Source of the DNA: Cellulomonas sp. Y8
GTDB taxonomy: Bacteria > Actinomycetota > Actinomycetes > Actinomycetales > Cellulomonadaceae
Direction of reading: 5' to 3'
DNA length: 64,000 bases
Assembly (NCBI RefSeq): GCF_008033115.1
Contig: NZ_CP041203.1
Span: 372,001-436,000, forward strand
Below the pieces are notes generated by a model. It was not told the DNA's origin. It saw nothing but the letters and a program-made list of their open reading frames with translations, and made no database searches. Position 1 is the stretch's first letter. Each line of letters opens with the position of its first letter. Position numbers and translations under genes: made by a program. This document shows positions 35,978-44,581 of the stretch, piece by piece.

Positions 35978-36041
35978 GCACCGAGTGCCGTAATCCGTTC
36001 GAGACCTCGATGCCGGGTTGACCAGCGACTTCGGAGCGACG

Positions 36042-36437
36042 TCAGGAGCCGGCGGGGAGCAGCAGGACCTGGCCGGCCTGGAGCGAGGCGTCCGCCAGGC
36101 CGTTGAGCTCCTGCAGGCCGAGGACGACGTCCCGCACGTCCTCCCCCGGGTCCGCCACGCTCGCGGCGATCGCCCACAGCGTCTCGCCCGACTGCACGGC
36201 GTGCGTCGTCACCTCGGTGGCGCGCTCCGGGGCCTCGGCCACCGCGCGACCGCCCACGAGGCCGCCGAGGACGACCGCCAGGCCCAGGAGGGCGACGACG
36301 ACGCGACCGCGCCGCGTGAGGTGGAGGCGGCCCTCGCCACCTGCGGCGACCGGCCGACGCGCATCCCCGTCGCGTCGGGCGGGCGCCTGCCGGCGCGCCG
36401 GACGGGCGATCCCCGGGTGTGCTGCGATCGCGCTCAT
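36042..36437 (-). CDS. LysM membrane protein divergent from lexA (probable SOS division inhibitor)
   Basis: 131 residues: a basic N-terminal region (~1-45), one membrane helix (~46-68) and an extracytoplasmic LysM domain (~80-131) with [16 protein letters not shown] and [18 protein letters not shown]. LysM binds peptidoglycan. The same arrangement, a LysM protein divergent from lexA, is known for YneA of Bacillus and Rv2719c (ChiZ) of mycobacteria, which block or modulate division during the SOS response. No hydrolase domain is present. Three SOS boxes lie between it and lexA. The SOS role is an inference from synteny and topology. Confidence 0.85.
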   Translation of the reverse strand: MSAIAAHPGIARPARRQAPARRDGDARRPVAAGGEGRLHLTRRGRVVVALLGLAVVLGGLVGGRAVAEAPERATEVTTHAVQSGETLWAIAASVADPGEDVRDVVLGLQELNGLADASLQAGQVLLLPAGS

Positions 36438-36475
36438 CCCCACCACTTCCCTCCTGGGCCGCCGGGCGACCCGAG

Positions 36476-36491
36476 TCGAACACCTGTTCGT
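36476..36491. promoter_or_regulatory. SOS box 1 of the lexA locus
   Basis: TCGAACACCTGTTCGT differs at the last base only from the consensus TCGAAC-N4-GTTCGA. It lies 39 bp from the LysM start and probably controls that gene. Confidence 0.88.
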
Positions 36492-36507
36492 TCGAACGCT
36501 TGTACGA
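36492..36507. promoter_or_regulatory. SOS box 2 of the lexA locus (weaker)
   Basis: TCGAACGCTTGTACGA keeps the left half and has one change in the right half. It directly abuts box 1, so two LexA dimers could bind side by side. Confidence 0.7.
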
Positions 36508-36542
36508 TGGAACCACACCCCACCGACGATGTCGAGACACGA

Positions 36543-36558
36543 TCGAACAGGTGTTTGA
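36543..36558. promoter_or_regulatory. SOS box 3 of the lexA locus
   Basis: TCGAACAGGTGTTTGA has one mismatch to consensus (C to T in the right half). It lies on the lexA side and probably mediates autoregulation. Confidence 0.85.
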
Positions 36559-36692
36559 TCCCGTCCGTCCGTCCCCCTACGCTCGGTGACGTCGGGTACA
36601 GCGCACCACGAGGCACTGACACGCCCGCCCGACGGACCGCCGCGGACGCACCCGCGGGCGGCTGACCTGGGCGGACGGGACGGGAGCGGGAC

Positions 36693-37436
36693 ATGGCGAG
36701 CGACGGGACGGGCACCGCGGCGGGCCTCGGCGAGGCGGCCGTGGCCGAGCTCGGGGACGGCGACGGCCTCACGCCGCGCCAGCGGCTGGTCCTCGAGACG
36801 GTGCGCGCGTCGGTCGAGTCGCGCGGCTACCCGCCGAGCATGCGGGAGATCGGCGACGCCGTCGGCCTCACCAGCCCGTCGAGCGTCAAGCACCAGCTCA
36901 CCGCGCTCGAGCGCAAGGGCTACCTGCGCCGCGACCCGAACCGGCCGCGCGCGATCGAGGTCGTCCAGCCGGACGACTCGCGCGGCGTCGCGCCGCTCCC
37001 CGGCGTCGCCGGCATCACGGGGATCGGCGACGCCGACTCCGCCGCGCGCGAGGGCGCGCCCGAGGCGGCGTACGTGCCCGTGGTGGGGCGGATCGCCGCC
37101 GGCGGCCCGATCCTCGCCGAGCAGCTCGTCGAGGACGTGTTCCCGCTCCCCCGCCAGCTCGTGGGCACGGGCGAGCTGTTCCTGCTCAAGGTCGTCGGGG
37201 ACTCGATGGTCGACGCCGCGATCTGCGACGGCGACTGGGTCGTGGTCCGCCGGCAGCCCGTCGCCGAGAACGGCGAGATCGTCGCCGCGATGCTCGACGG
37301 CGAGGCGACGGTCAAGACCCTCAAGCGCGCGGACGGGCACGTGTGGCTGCTGCCGCAGAACCCCGCGTACTCCCCGATCGACGGCGACCACGCGCAGGTG
37401 CTCGGCCGCGTCGTCTCGGTGCTCCGCTCCCTCTGA
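36693..37436 (+). CDS. lexA: LexA, SOS repressor
   Basis: A 247-residue repressor-protease. The N-terminal winged helix (~25-90) reads [16 protein letters not shown] and [21 protein letters not shown]. The cleavage site is Ala-Gly in GRIAAGGP, with catalytic Ser in VGDSMVDAA and Lys in ATVKTLKR. It represses SOS genes and cleaves itself when RecA is activated. The ATG has a purine-rich GGGAGCGGGAC upstream. Boxes 1-3 lie 135-217 bp upstream. Confidence 0.97.
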   Translation: MASDGTGTAAGLGEAAVAELGDGDGLTPRQRLVLETVRASVESRGYPPSMREIGDAVGLTSPSSVKHQLTALERKGYLRRDPNRPRAIEVVQPDDSRGVAPLPGVAGITGIGDADSAAREGAPEAAYVPVVGRIAAGGPILAEQLVEDVFPLPRQLVGTGELFLLKVVGDSMVDAAICDGDWVVVRRQPVAENGEIVAAMLDGEATVKTLKRADGHVWLLPQNPAYSPIDGDHAQVLGRVVSVLRSL

Positions 37437-37441
37437 CGCGG

Positions 37442-37468
37442 CACCGGCCGGGCGCGACCCGGCCGGTG
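37442..37468. terminator. Bidirectional terminator hairpin
   Basis: A perfect 11-bp stem (CACCGGCCGGG) with loop CGCGA between convergent lexA and aminotransferase genes. Confidence 0.85.
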
Positions 37469-37469
37469 G

Positions 37470-38516
37470 TCAGACCTCCCCGTGCAGCGCGGTGAGCGCG
37501 CGCTGCACGTCCACGGCGTCGTTCCAGACGTGGAACGCCAGCCGCACCCGCCCGGCGCGCCCGGCGACCCGGCAGCCCGCGGCCACCAGCGCGCCGCGAC
37601 GTCGTCCCTCCGGGTCGGGCAGCGTCACGATCGCGCTGCCACCGGGCTCCAGCCCGAGGCCCGCGCGGAAGGCGTCGGCGAGCCCGACCGCGTGCGCCTG
37701 GACGGCGTCCCGGTCGGCACCCGCGAACAGGTCCAGCGACTCGGCGGCGCCGAGCCACGCCTGCCACGCCGGCGACACGTCGAACCGCCGCGCGTCCCCC
37801 GCCAGCCGCATCTCGGGCCCGTAGCAGGACGCCCAGGGGTCGTCGCCCGCGTACCAGCCCGCGTGCACGGGGACCAGCGCGTCCTGGGCCTCGGCCCGGA
37901 CGGTGAGGAAGCCGGTCCCGCGCGGGGCGCACAGCCACTTGTACGCCGCGGTCACGCTCACGTCGTACCGGGACGCGTCGACGCGGAGCCACCCGGCGGC
38001 CTGGGTCAGGTCGCACAGCGTCCGGCTGCCCGCTCCCCGCGCCGCCGCGAGCACCGCGTCGTCGTCGAGCACCGCACCCGTCGCCGACTGCACCAGCGAG
38101 TAGGCGACCAGGTCGACCCCCGGCACGACGGCCTCGGCCAGCCGGTCGGCCGGCACGTGCTCGACCCGCAGCCGGCCCTGCGCGAGGAAAGGGAACACCA
38201 CCGAGGTGAAGTCGCCGTCCACGCACACCACCCGCGCGCCGTCCGGGAGCGACGCCGCGACCACCGCGACCATCGCCGAGACCTGGGACCCGATCGCGAC
38301 CCGGTCGGCCGGCACGTCGACGAGGGCCGCGAACCGCTCGCGGGCGACGTGGACGGCGCGCTCGTACCGCGCCACGTCGAGGCCGCCGGACGACCAGCGG
38401 TCCACGTCCTCGCGCAGCGCCCGGGCGGTGCGCCGCGGCGCGACGCCCGCCGTGGCTGCGTCGAGGTGGCCCGGAGCGGGGTCGAAGGCGGAGGGCAGGT
38501 CGGCGGGAGAACGCAT
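37470..38516 (-). CDS. Class V aminotransferase (EgtE/cysteine-desulfurase-like)
   Basis: A 348-residue PLP enzyme of fold type I. The PLP lysine is in TAAYKWLCAPRGTGFL (~186), an Asp-containing strand is LCDLTQAAGWLRVD, and SQVSAMVAVV is a phosphate-binding region. It resembles the class V group with kynureninase, cysteine desulfurase and EgtE; no other ergothioneine gene is seen, so the reaction is unknown. The start is ATG 38516 with GAGG 8 nt upstream; an in-frame GTG at 38540 is possible. It is divergent from a LysR regulator, which probably controls it. Confidence 0.82.
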   Translation of the reverse strand: MRSPADLPSAFDPAPGHLDAATAGVAPRRTARALREDVDRWSSGGLDVARYERAVHVARERFAALVDVPADRVAIGSQVSAMVAVVAASLPDGARVVCVDGDFTSVVFPFLAQGRLRVEHVPADRLAEAVVPGVDLVAYSLVQSATGAVLDDDAVLAAARGAGSRTLCDLTQAAGWLRVDASRYDVSVTAAYKWLCAPRGTGFLTVRAEAQDALVPVHAGWYAGDDPWASCYGPEMRLAGDARRFDVSPAWQAWLGAAESLDLFAGADRDAVQAHAVGLADAFRAGLGLEPGGSAIVTLPDPEGRRRGALVAAGCRVAGRAGRVRLAFHVWNDAVDVQRALTALHGEV

Positions 38517-38553
38517 GCGGCCAGCCTCGTCGGCACGCACTCATGCGGACAAG

Positions 38554-38585
38554 AGCCAGTTCCGCATCGATCCATGCATCTGGCT
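38554..38585. promoter_or_regulatory. Probable LysR operator in divergent promoter
   Basis: AGCCAG (38554-38559) and CTGGCT (38580-38585) are inverted arms around 20 bp, in an AT-richer stretch between the aminotransferase and LysR genes. A second pair, ATGCGG (38533-38538) and CCGCAT (38562-38567), partly overlaps. Confidence 0.55.
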
Positions 38586-38591
38586 TATTCT
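38586..38591 (+). promoter_or_regulatory. -10 element of the LysR gene
   Basis: TATTCT, six bases, then GTG: the leaderless arrangement. It fixes the LysR start at 38598 rather than the ATG at 38574. Confidence 0.55.
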
Positions 38592-38597
38592 GGGTCG

Positions 38598-39551
38598 GTG
38601 GTCGCCCGCAGCCTCGACGCCGCCGCCCTGCGCCTCGTGCGCGCCGTCCGCGACACCGGCAGCGTCACCGCCGCCGCGCGCGAGCTCGGCCTGACGCAGC
38701 CGGCGGCGAGCCAGCAGCTCCGTGCCGTGGAACGAGTCGTCGGCACGCCGGTGGTGGTCCGCGCCGGGCGCGGCGTGCGGCTCACGGACGCGGGCCACGT
38801 GCTCGCCCGGAACGCCTCGGCCGTGCAGTCGGCGCTGGACGCGACGCTGGAGGAGGTCGCCGCCGTGGCCAGCCTGCGCGCGGGCCGGGTCCGCGTGGCG
38901 GCCTTCCCGTCCGCGGCGGCCACCCTGCTCCCCGCCGCCCTCGCCGCGCTGCGCGCCGCCCACCCGGGCGTGGGCGTCACCCTCGTGGAGGCGGAGCCGC
39001 CCGAGGCGCTGGACGAGCTCGCCGCCGGCCGGGTGGACGTCGCCGTGACGTTCCGCGACGCGGCGCCCGACGCCGGCCTCGCGGACGCCGACGGGTTGCG
39101 GCGGGCGGCCCTGCTGCGGGACGAGGTGCTCGTCGTGCTGCCCGCGTCCGACGGACGGACCGACGGCGAGCCCGCCGACCTCGCGGGGCTCGCCGACCGG
39201 CCGTGGATCGCGGGCTGCCCGCAGTGCCGCGCGCAGCTCGTCGGGACCTGCGCCCGCGCCGGCTTCGCCCCGCGGGTCGACTTCGCGACCGACGACTACC
39301 TGGCGGTGCTCGGCCTGGTCCGGGCCGGGCTCGGCGTGGCGACCCTGCCCGGACTGGCGCTGGCCGCGCTGCCGCACCCGGACGTCACGGTGCACCCGGC
39401 GCGGCCCGGTGCCGCGCGGCTGGTGGAGGCGGTCGGCGAGGCGGGCACCGCGCGGGTGCCCGCCGTCGTCGCCGCGGTGGCGGCGCTGCGCGAGGCCGCG
39501 GCGGCGGTGCGGCACCCGCACGTGCGGGTGCCGCGACCGCGCGTCGCCTAG
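38598..39551 (+). CDS. LysR-family transcriptional regulator
   Basis: 317 residues. The N-terminal winged helix reads LRLVRAVRDTGSVTAAARELGLTQPAASQQLRAVE, with a LysR substrate-binding domain from ~90 (RVRVAAFPSAAATLLPAAL). A Cys pair in GCPQCRAQ within the effector domain is unusual and could sense redox or metal, though this is a guess. It is divergent from the aminotransferase gene and likely regulates it and itself. Its TAG stop overlaps the TAG of ldh tail to tail by two bases. Confidence 0.92.
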   Translation: MVARSLDAAALRLVRAVRDTGSVTAAARELGLTQPAASQQLRAVERVVGTPVVVRAGRGVRLTDAGHVLARNASAVQSALDATLEEVAAVASLRAGRVRVAAFPSAAATLLPAALAALRAAHPGVGVTLVEAEPPEALDELAAGRVDVAVTFRDAAPDAGLADADGLRRAALLRDEVLVVLPASDGRTDGEPADLAGLADRPWIAGCPQCRAQLVGTCARAGFAPRVDFATDDYLAVLGLVRAGLGVATLPGLALAALPHPDVTVHPARPGAARLVEAVGEAGTARVPAVVAAVAALREAAAAVRHPHVRVPRPRVA

Positions 39552-40561
39552 AGCCCGAACCGCCGGGCGACCGCGCGCAGCTGCTCGCCCGAGCGCCGGA
39601 GCCCCGCGAGCTCGTCGGTCGACATCGGGACCTCCAGCCGCTCGCCCACGCCCGCGCGGCCGACGATCGACGGCACCGAGAGGCAGACGTCGCTGATGCC
39701 GTGGTAGCCGTCGAGCAGCGACGACACCGGCAGGATGCGGCGCTCGTCCTTGACGATCGCCTCGATGATCCGCGAGCCCGCGAGCGCCACGGCGTAGTTC
39801 GTCGCCCCCTTGCCGGCGATGATCCGGTAGGCCGAGTCGACGACCTCGCGGGCGATCGACTCCCGGACCTCGTGGGTGAGCGGCACGTGGCCCTCGATGG
39901 CGTTCCAGTCGAGGATCGGCACGCCGCCGATGGTCGCCGAGGACCACAGCGGCAGCTCGGTGTCGCCGTGCTCCCCCGCGATGTAGGCGTGCACGTTCTG
40001 CACGGCGACGCCGGTGTACTGCGCGATGAGGTAGCGCAGCCGCGAGGAGTCGAGCACCGTGCCGGACCCGAACAGCTGCGTCGGCGGCAGGCCGGAGAAC
40101 TTCAGCGCGGCGTAGGTGACGATGTCGACCGGGTTGGTGACCATCACGTACACCGCGTTCGGCGCGACCTCGACGAGCGAGGGCAGGATCTTCTTGACCA
40201 GGGCGATGGTCGCCTCGGCCAGGTCGATCCGGGTCTGCCCGGGCTTCTGCTTCGCGCCCGCGGTGATCATGACGACGTCGGCGTCGGCGCACGCGGCGAT
40301 GTCGTCCGAGCCGATGACCTCGGCCATCGGCATGAACTGGATGCCGTGCCCGAGGTCCAGCGCCTCGGCCTCGACCTTCGCCTTGTTGATGTCGTAGAGC
40401 ACGACGCTGCGAGCCGCGCCGCGCATGAGCGCCGCGTAGGCCATGGTCGACCCGACCGCGCCCGCGCCGACGACCGCCAGCTTGGTGGTGCGGCGGGGCT
40501 GCAGGGGCGTGCCCACCAGACCCAGCTCGTCGCCCTCGACGTCGTCGATCTGCTCGCTCAC
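39548..40561 (-). CDS. ldh: L-lactate dehydrogenase
   Basis: A 337-residue NAD-dependent enzyme interconverting pyruvate and L-lactate. It has the NAD loop VVGAGAVGSTMAYA, a mobile loop with AGAKQKPGQTR, MVTNPVDIVTY (substrate-binding Asn), GTVLDSSRLRY, and catalytic His in AGEHGDTELPLWSSA. The GTG start has GGAGG upstream, and TAGCCT at 40619-40624 (minus strand) may be its -10. The extra ~27 N-terminal residues exceed most bacterial LDHs. Position downstream of dinG is incidental. Confidence 0.95.
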   Translation of the reverse strand: MSEQIDDVEGDELGLVGTPLQPRRTTKLAVVGAGAVGSTMAYAALMRGAARSVVLYDINKAKVEAEALDLGHGIQFMPMAEVIGSDDIAACADADVVMITAGAKQKPGQTRIDLAEATIALVKKILPSLVEVAPNAVYVMVTNPVDIVTYAALKFSGLPPTQLFGSGTVLDSSRLRYLIAQYTGVAVQNVHAYIAGEHGDTELPLWSSATIGGVPILDWNAIEGHVPLTHEVRESIAREVVDSAYRIIAGKGATNYAVALAGSRIIEAIVKDERRILPVSSLLDGYHGISDVCLSVPSIVGRAGVGERLEVPMSTDELAGLRRSGEQLRAVARRFGL

Positions 40562-40634
40562 GGCGGTCCTCCCGTACGTGCTGCCCGTGCCCGCGCGCCG
40601 GTCGGCGCGCTGGTCACGAGGCTAGCGGGCCGAC

Positions 40635-40657
40635 CCGCCCGGGCGCGCCCCGGGCGG
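40635..40657. terminator. Terminator hairpin after dinG
   Basis: A 9-bp stem CCGCCCGGG/CCCGGGCGG with loop CGCGC, between dinG and the ldh promoter. Confidence 0.7.
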
Positions 40658-40694
40658 AGGTCCCGGGCGCGTCGCGAGGCCGCCGACGCCCTGG

Positions 40695-42833
40695 TCAGGC
40701 GGTCGGCGCGGTCGACGCGAGCCGGCGCAGCGCCCCCAGGGCCACCTCGCGGTCGGTCGTGCGCCAGAACGCCGGCAGCGACCGCGTGAGGAACTCCCCG
40801 TACCGGGCCGTCGACAGCCGGGGGTCGAGCACCGCGACGACGCCCCGGTCCCCCGTCGACCGGATCAGCCGGCCCGCGCCCTGCGCGAGCAGCAGCGCGG
40901 CGTGCGTGGCAGCGACGGACATGAAGCCGTTGCCGCCGGACGCCGCCACCGCCTCCGACCGGGCCGACTTCACCGGGTCGTCGGGCCGCGGGAACGGGAT
41001 GCGGTCGATGATCACGAGCTGGTTCGACCGCCCCGGCACGTCGACGCCCTGCCAGAGCGACAGGGTGCCGAACAGGCAGGTGGGCTCGTCGGCGGCGAAC
41101 TGCTTCACGAGGGTCGGGAGCTGGTCCTCGCCCTGCACGAGCACCGGGACGTCGAGCCGCTCACGCATCGCCTCGCCGACCGCGACGGCGGCCCGCCGGG
41201 AGGAGAACAGGCCGAGCGTGCGGCCGCCCGCGGCGGTGATCAGAGCCTCGATCTCGTCGAGCTGCGCGTCGGTGGCGGGCTCGCGCCCGGGGGGCGGCAG
41301 GCGGCGGGCGATGTAGAGGATGCCCTGCTTCGGGTAGTCGAACGGGCTGCCGACGTCGACGCCGTGCCAGGGCAGCGACGCGGGGGCCGGGCTCGCCGCC
41401 GGCTTCGGCACGTCGAGCGTGGTGCCCTCGCTCCCGCCCGGCGCCGACACCGCCACGGTCGCCGCCGTCGCCGTGGCCGCGGCCGCCTCGCCCGCGCCCT
41501 CCAGGCCGATGCTGCGGGCCATCGACCGGAACTCGCCGCCGAGGCTCAGCGTCGCCGAGGTCAGCACCGACGCGCGCCCGGACAGCAGGTGGGTGCGGAT
41601 CAGGCCGTTCACCGCGAGCGGGGCGGCGTACAGCCGGGTGGCGCCGTCGCGCTCGGCGCGGGAGCACCACAGCACCGTGTACCGCTGGTCGTCGGCCTCG
41701 GCGGCCATCCGCTCGGCGACCTCGAACAGCGCGAGCACGGACGACGTCGCGATCTTCAGCCCGCTGTCCGCCGGTGCCGCCTCGCCCGCCGCGGGCTTCT
41801 CGGGGCGCAGCGCCGACAGCAGCCCGCGAGCCGCGTCGCGCACCATCGCGACCGCCTGGCGGGTGCCCTCCGGCAGGCCCTCGGTGAACCGCCCCTCGGG
41901 CAGGTGGATCAGCGCGGCGCCGAGGGCGGTCGCCGCCGAGTCGAGCTCGGTGGTGGCGATGCCGCCGTGCCGGCGCGCCATCCGTCCCGCGTGCTCGACG
42001 CTGCCGACGGACAGCTCGGCCGTGGACTGGGCGGTGACCCGGTCGGCGAGCTCGTGGGCCTCGTCGACGACCAGCACCTGGTGCTCGGGCAGCACGTGCG
42101 GCGAGCCGGACGCCGCCACGCCGAGCATCGCGTGGTTCGTCACCACCACGTCGGCGGACCGGGCGGCGGCGCGGGCGCGCTCGGGGAAGCACTCCTCGAG
42201 CAGCGGGCAGCGCTGGCCCAGGCACTCCAGCGACGTGACCGACACCTGGCGCCACGCCCGGTCGGTCACGCCCGGGACCAGGTCGTCGCGGTCGCCGGTC
42301 TCGGTCTCCTCGGCCCACTCCCGCAGCCGGACCACCTGCGCGCCGAGCGACTCCTTGCCGGCGTCCTCGCCGTCGGCGGGGTCGGTCGTCGACGGGTGCT
42401 CGGCCGCGCCGCGGTCCCCGAGGTCGAACAGCATGCCCTGGTCGTCCGGCGGGTAGCCGCCCGACGTCTTGTGCACGCACACGTAGTTGTGCCAGCCCTT
42501 GAGCAGCGCGATCCGGGGCGTGCGGGGCAGCTCGGGGGCGAGCGCGTCGGCGACCAGGGGGAGGTCGCGGGTCATCACCTGGCGCTGCAGCGCGAGCGTC
42601 GCGGTCGACACGACCACCCGCTCGTCGGCGACCACGGCGTGCCGCACGGAGGGCACCAGGTACCCGAGCGACTTCCCGGTGCCGGTGCCGGCCTGGACGA
42701 GCAGGTGCTCGCCCTTCTCGACCGCCTCGGCGACCTGGTTCGCCATCCGGCGCTGGCCCTCGCGGGGCGAGCCGCCGAGCGCCGCGACCGCCACGTCGAG
42801 CAGGTGGTCGACGTCGGGAGCGGGATCGGGCAC
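40695..42833 (-). CDS. dinG: DinG-type ATP-dependent DNA helicase
   Basis: A 712-residue XPD-like superfamily 2 helicase. Walker A is QAGTGTGKSLGYLVP (~48-62) and the DEAH box lies in VLVVDEAHELADR. Four cysteines of an iron-sulfur cluster appear as C in NYVCVHK and C-x4-C-x5-C in CLGQRCPLLEECF. Late motifs are LFGTLSLWQGVDVPG and QGAGRLIRS. DinG-type helicases unwind 5'-3' and clear R-loops and G-quadruplexes. A low-complexity Ala-rich insert lies near residue 450. The GTG start has only a weak ribosome site, and no SOS box is seen. Confidence 0.93.
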   Translation of the reverse strand: MPDPAPDVDHLLDVAVAALGGSPREGQRRMANQVAEAVEKGEHLLVQAGTGTGKSLGYLVPSVRHAVVADERVVVSTATLALQRQVMTRDLPLVADALAPELPRTPRIALLKGWHNYVCVHKTSGGYPPDDQGMLFDLGDRGAAEHPSTTDPADGEDAGKESLGAQVVRLREWAEETETGDRDDLVPGVTDRAWRQVSVTSLECLGQRCPLLEECFPERARAAARSADVVVTNHAMLGVAASGSPHVLPEHQVLVVDEAHELADRVTAQSTAELSVGSVEHAGRMARRHGGIATTELDSAATALGAALIHLPEGRFTEGLPEGTRQAVAMVRDAARGLLSALRPEKPAAGEAAPADSGLKIATSSVLALFEVAERMAAEADDQRYTVLWCSRAERDGATRLYAAPLAVNGLIRTHLLSGRASVLTSATLSLGGEFRSMARSIGLEGAGEAAAATATAATVAVSAPGGSEGTTLDVPKPAASPAPASLPWHGVDVGSPFDYPKQGILYIARRLPPPGREPATDAQLDEIEALITAAGGRTLGLFSSRRAAVAVGEAMRERLDVPVLVQGEDQLPTLVKQFAADEPTCLFGTLSLWQGVDVPGRSNQLVIIDRIPFPRPDDPVKSARSEAVAASGGNGFMSVAATHAALLLAQGAGRLIRSTGDRGVVAVLDPRLSTARYGEFLTRSLPAFWRTTDREVALGALRRLASTAPTA

Positions 42834-42850
42834 CCGGACAGGGTAGTCGG

Positions 42851-42888
42851 GCGCGGGGACACCTCCGGCACGTGGAGGGTCCCCGCGC
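42851..42888. terminator. Terminator hairpin after hflX
   Basis: The outer stem GCGCGGGGAC/GTCCCCGCGC and inner CCTCC/GGAGG form one long hairpin with a single bulge, between hflX and dinG. Confidence 0.8.
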
Positions 42889-42894
42889 GGGGAC

Positions 42895-44448
42895 TCAGCC
42901 CCGCTCGACCGCCGCGGCCGCGAGCTCGGTCGCCAGCGCCTGGTCGACCCGGCCGCGGAGCGCGGTGCCCTGCGGCGTGTGCTCCTCGGCGTCGATCTCG
43001 CCCGTCTCGTGCACCCGGTGCACCAGGTCGCCGCGGTCGTACGGGATCACCAGGTCGACCGTCACGCCCGGGCGCGGCAGCTGGTCGGCGATGACCGCCT
43101 GCAGCTCCTCGATGCCCTCGCCGGTGTGCGCGGAGACCACGACGGCGCCGTGCTCCCGCGAGCGCAGCCGGGCCACGGCCTCGGGCTCGGCCAGGTCGGC
43201 CTTGTTGAGCACGATGATCTCGGGCACGTCCATGGCGCCCGGGATGTCGGCGAACACGTGCCGCACCGCGGCGATCTGCCCCTCCGGGTCCGGGTGCGAG
43301 GCGTCGACGACGTGCAGCACCAGGTCGGCGTCGGCGACCTCCTCGAGCGTCGACCGGAACGCCTCGACCAGCTGGTGCGGCAGGTTCCGGACGAAGCCGA
43401 CGGTGTCCGCGAGCGTGAACACCCGTCCGTCCGCGGCCTGGGCGCGCCGCACCGTCGGGTCCAGGGTGGCGAACAGCGCGTTCTCCACCAGGACGCCGGC
43501 GTCGGTGAGCCGGTTCAGCAGCGAGGACTTGCCCGCGTTGGTGTACCCGGCGATCGCGACCGACGGGATCGCGTTCTTCTTCCGGGACGCGCGCTTGGTG
43601 GCACGAGCCGGCTCCATCGCGGCGATCTCCCGGCGCAGCTTGGCCATCCGGTCGCGGATGCGGCGACGGTCCAGCTCGATCTTGGTCTCACCGGGACCGC
43701 GCGAGCCCATGCCCGCGCCGGCGCCGCCGACCTGGCCACCGGCCTGCCGGGACATCGAGTCGCCCCAGCCGCGCAGGCGCGGCAGCAGGTACTCGAGCTG
43801 CGCGAGCTCGACCTGGGCCTTGCCCTCCCGGGACTTCGCGTGCTGGGCGAAGATGTCGAGGATCAGCGCGGTCCGGTCGACGACCTTGACCTTCACCACG
43901 TCCTCCAGCGCGCGGCGCTGGGACGGGGCGAGCTCGCCGTCGACGACCACGGTGTCCGCGCCGACGGCCAGCACCACGCCCGCGAGCTCCGCCGCCTTGC
44001 CGGAGCCGAGGTAGGTGCCGGGGTCGGGGTTCTGCCGGCGCTGCAGCAGGCCGTCGAGCACCTGCGAGCCCGCGGTCTCGGCCAGGGCGGCGAGCTCGCG
44101 CAGCGAGATCTCCGCGCTCTCCTGGGTGACGCCCCCGCCGCCCCAGAGGCCGACCAGCACGACGCGCTCGAGGCGCAGCTGCCGGTACTCGACCTCGGTG
44201 ACGTCCTGGAGCTCGGTCGACAGCCCCGCCACCCGGCGCAGCGACGTGCGCTCCTCCAGGTCGAGCTGCTCGCCGTCGTAGGTGGTGTGGACGGTCGCGC
44301 CGTCGTGGACCGCCGTGCCCGCCCGCGCGAGCACGCGTGCCACGACGTCGTCGGCGACCCGCTGGGCGTCGCGCGCGGCCTGCTGCGCGTCCACCTCGGT
44401 CTCCGGGACGTCCTGCTCGCGAGTCGTGGGGTTCTGGGGGTCGTTCAC
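42895..44448 (-). CDS. hflX: HflX, ribosome-associated GTPase
   Basis: 517 residues. The N-terminal HflX domain (~90-250) has GGGGVTQESAEISLRELAALAETAG and GSGKAAEL; a helical linker follows with GPGETKIELDRRRIRDR. The GTPase domain has G1 GYTNAGKSSLLNRL, G3 LADTVGFVRNLPHQL and G4 NKADL. HflX splits stalled or heat-damaged ribosomes and can dissociate 70S. The GTG start has AAGGA 5 nt upstream. An acidic ~90-residue N-terminal extension is present. Confidence 0.95.
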   Translation of the reverse strand: MNDPQNPTTREQDVPETEVDAQQAARDAQRVADDVVARVLARAGTAVHDGATVHTTYDGEQLDLEERTSLRRVAGLSTELQDVTEVEYRQLRLERVVLVGLWGGGGVTQESAEISLRELAALAETAGSQVLDGLLQRRQNPDPGTYLGSGKAAELAGVVLAVGADTVVVDGELAPSQRRALEDVVKVKVVDRTALILDIFAQHAKSREGKAQVELAQLEYLLPRLRGWGDSMSRQAGGQVGGAGAGMGSRGPGETKIELDRRRIRDRMAKLRREIAAMEPARATKRASRKKNAIPSVAIAGYTNAGKSSLLNRLTDAGVLVENALFATLDPTVRRAQAADGRVFTLADTVGFVRNLPHQLVEAFRSTLEEVADADLVLHVVDASHPDPEGQIAAVRHVFADIPGAMDVPEIIVLNKADLAEPEAVARLRSREHGAVVVSAHTGEGIEELQAVIADQLPRPGVTVDLVIPYDRGDLVHRVHETGEIDAEEHTPQGTALRGRVDQALATELAAAAVERG

Positions 44449-44569
44449 GCGGTTCCTTCGCTGTCGGCGGTGGCCGCCGTCGTCGGTGGCCCGGGTACCA
44501 GTGTCGCGCGCCGCGGGGGCGGGCGCGAGGCTATTCGCCACGGGCGGACGGTGCGCCGGGGCGGGCCGG

Positions 44570-44575
44570 TAGGGT
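44570..44575 (+). promoter_or_regulatory. -10 element, leaderless methyltransferase gene
   Basis: TAGGGT, six bases (CGCGGC), then the GTG start. Confidence 0.55.
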
Positions 44576-44581
44576 CGCGGC

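Larger units (their letters stand above)
35606..36041. other. Gene-free region upstream of nrdR
   Basis: 436 bp between the LysM gene and nrdR, both on the minus strand. No protein gene is supported. It holds a promoter-like pair, an inverted repeat, a terminator-like hairpin (35776-35807) and a 12-bp direct repeat CTCGTCCGGACG at 35827-35838 and 35845-35856, whose core CGTCCGGACG is itself palindromic. Confidence 0.6.
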
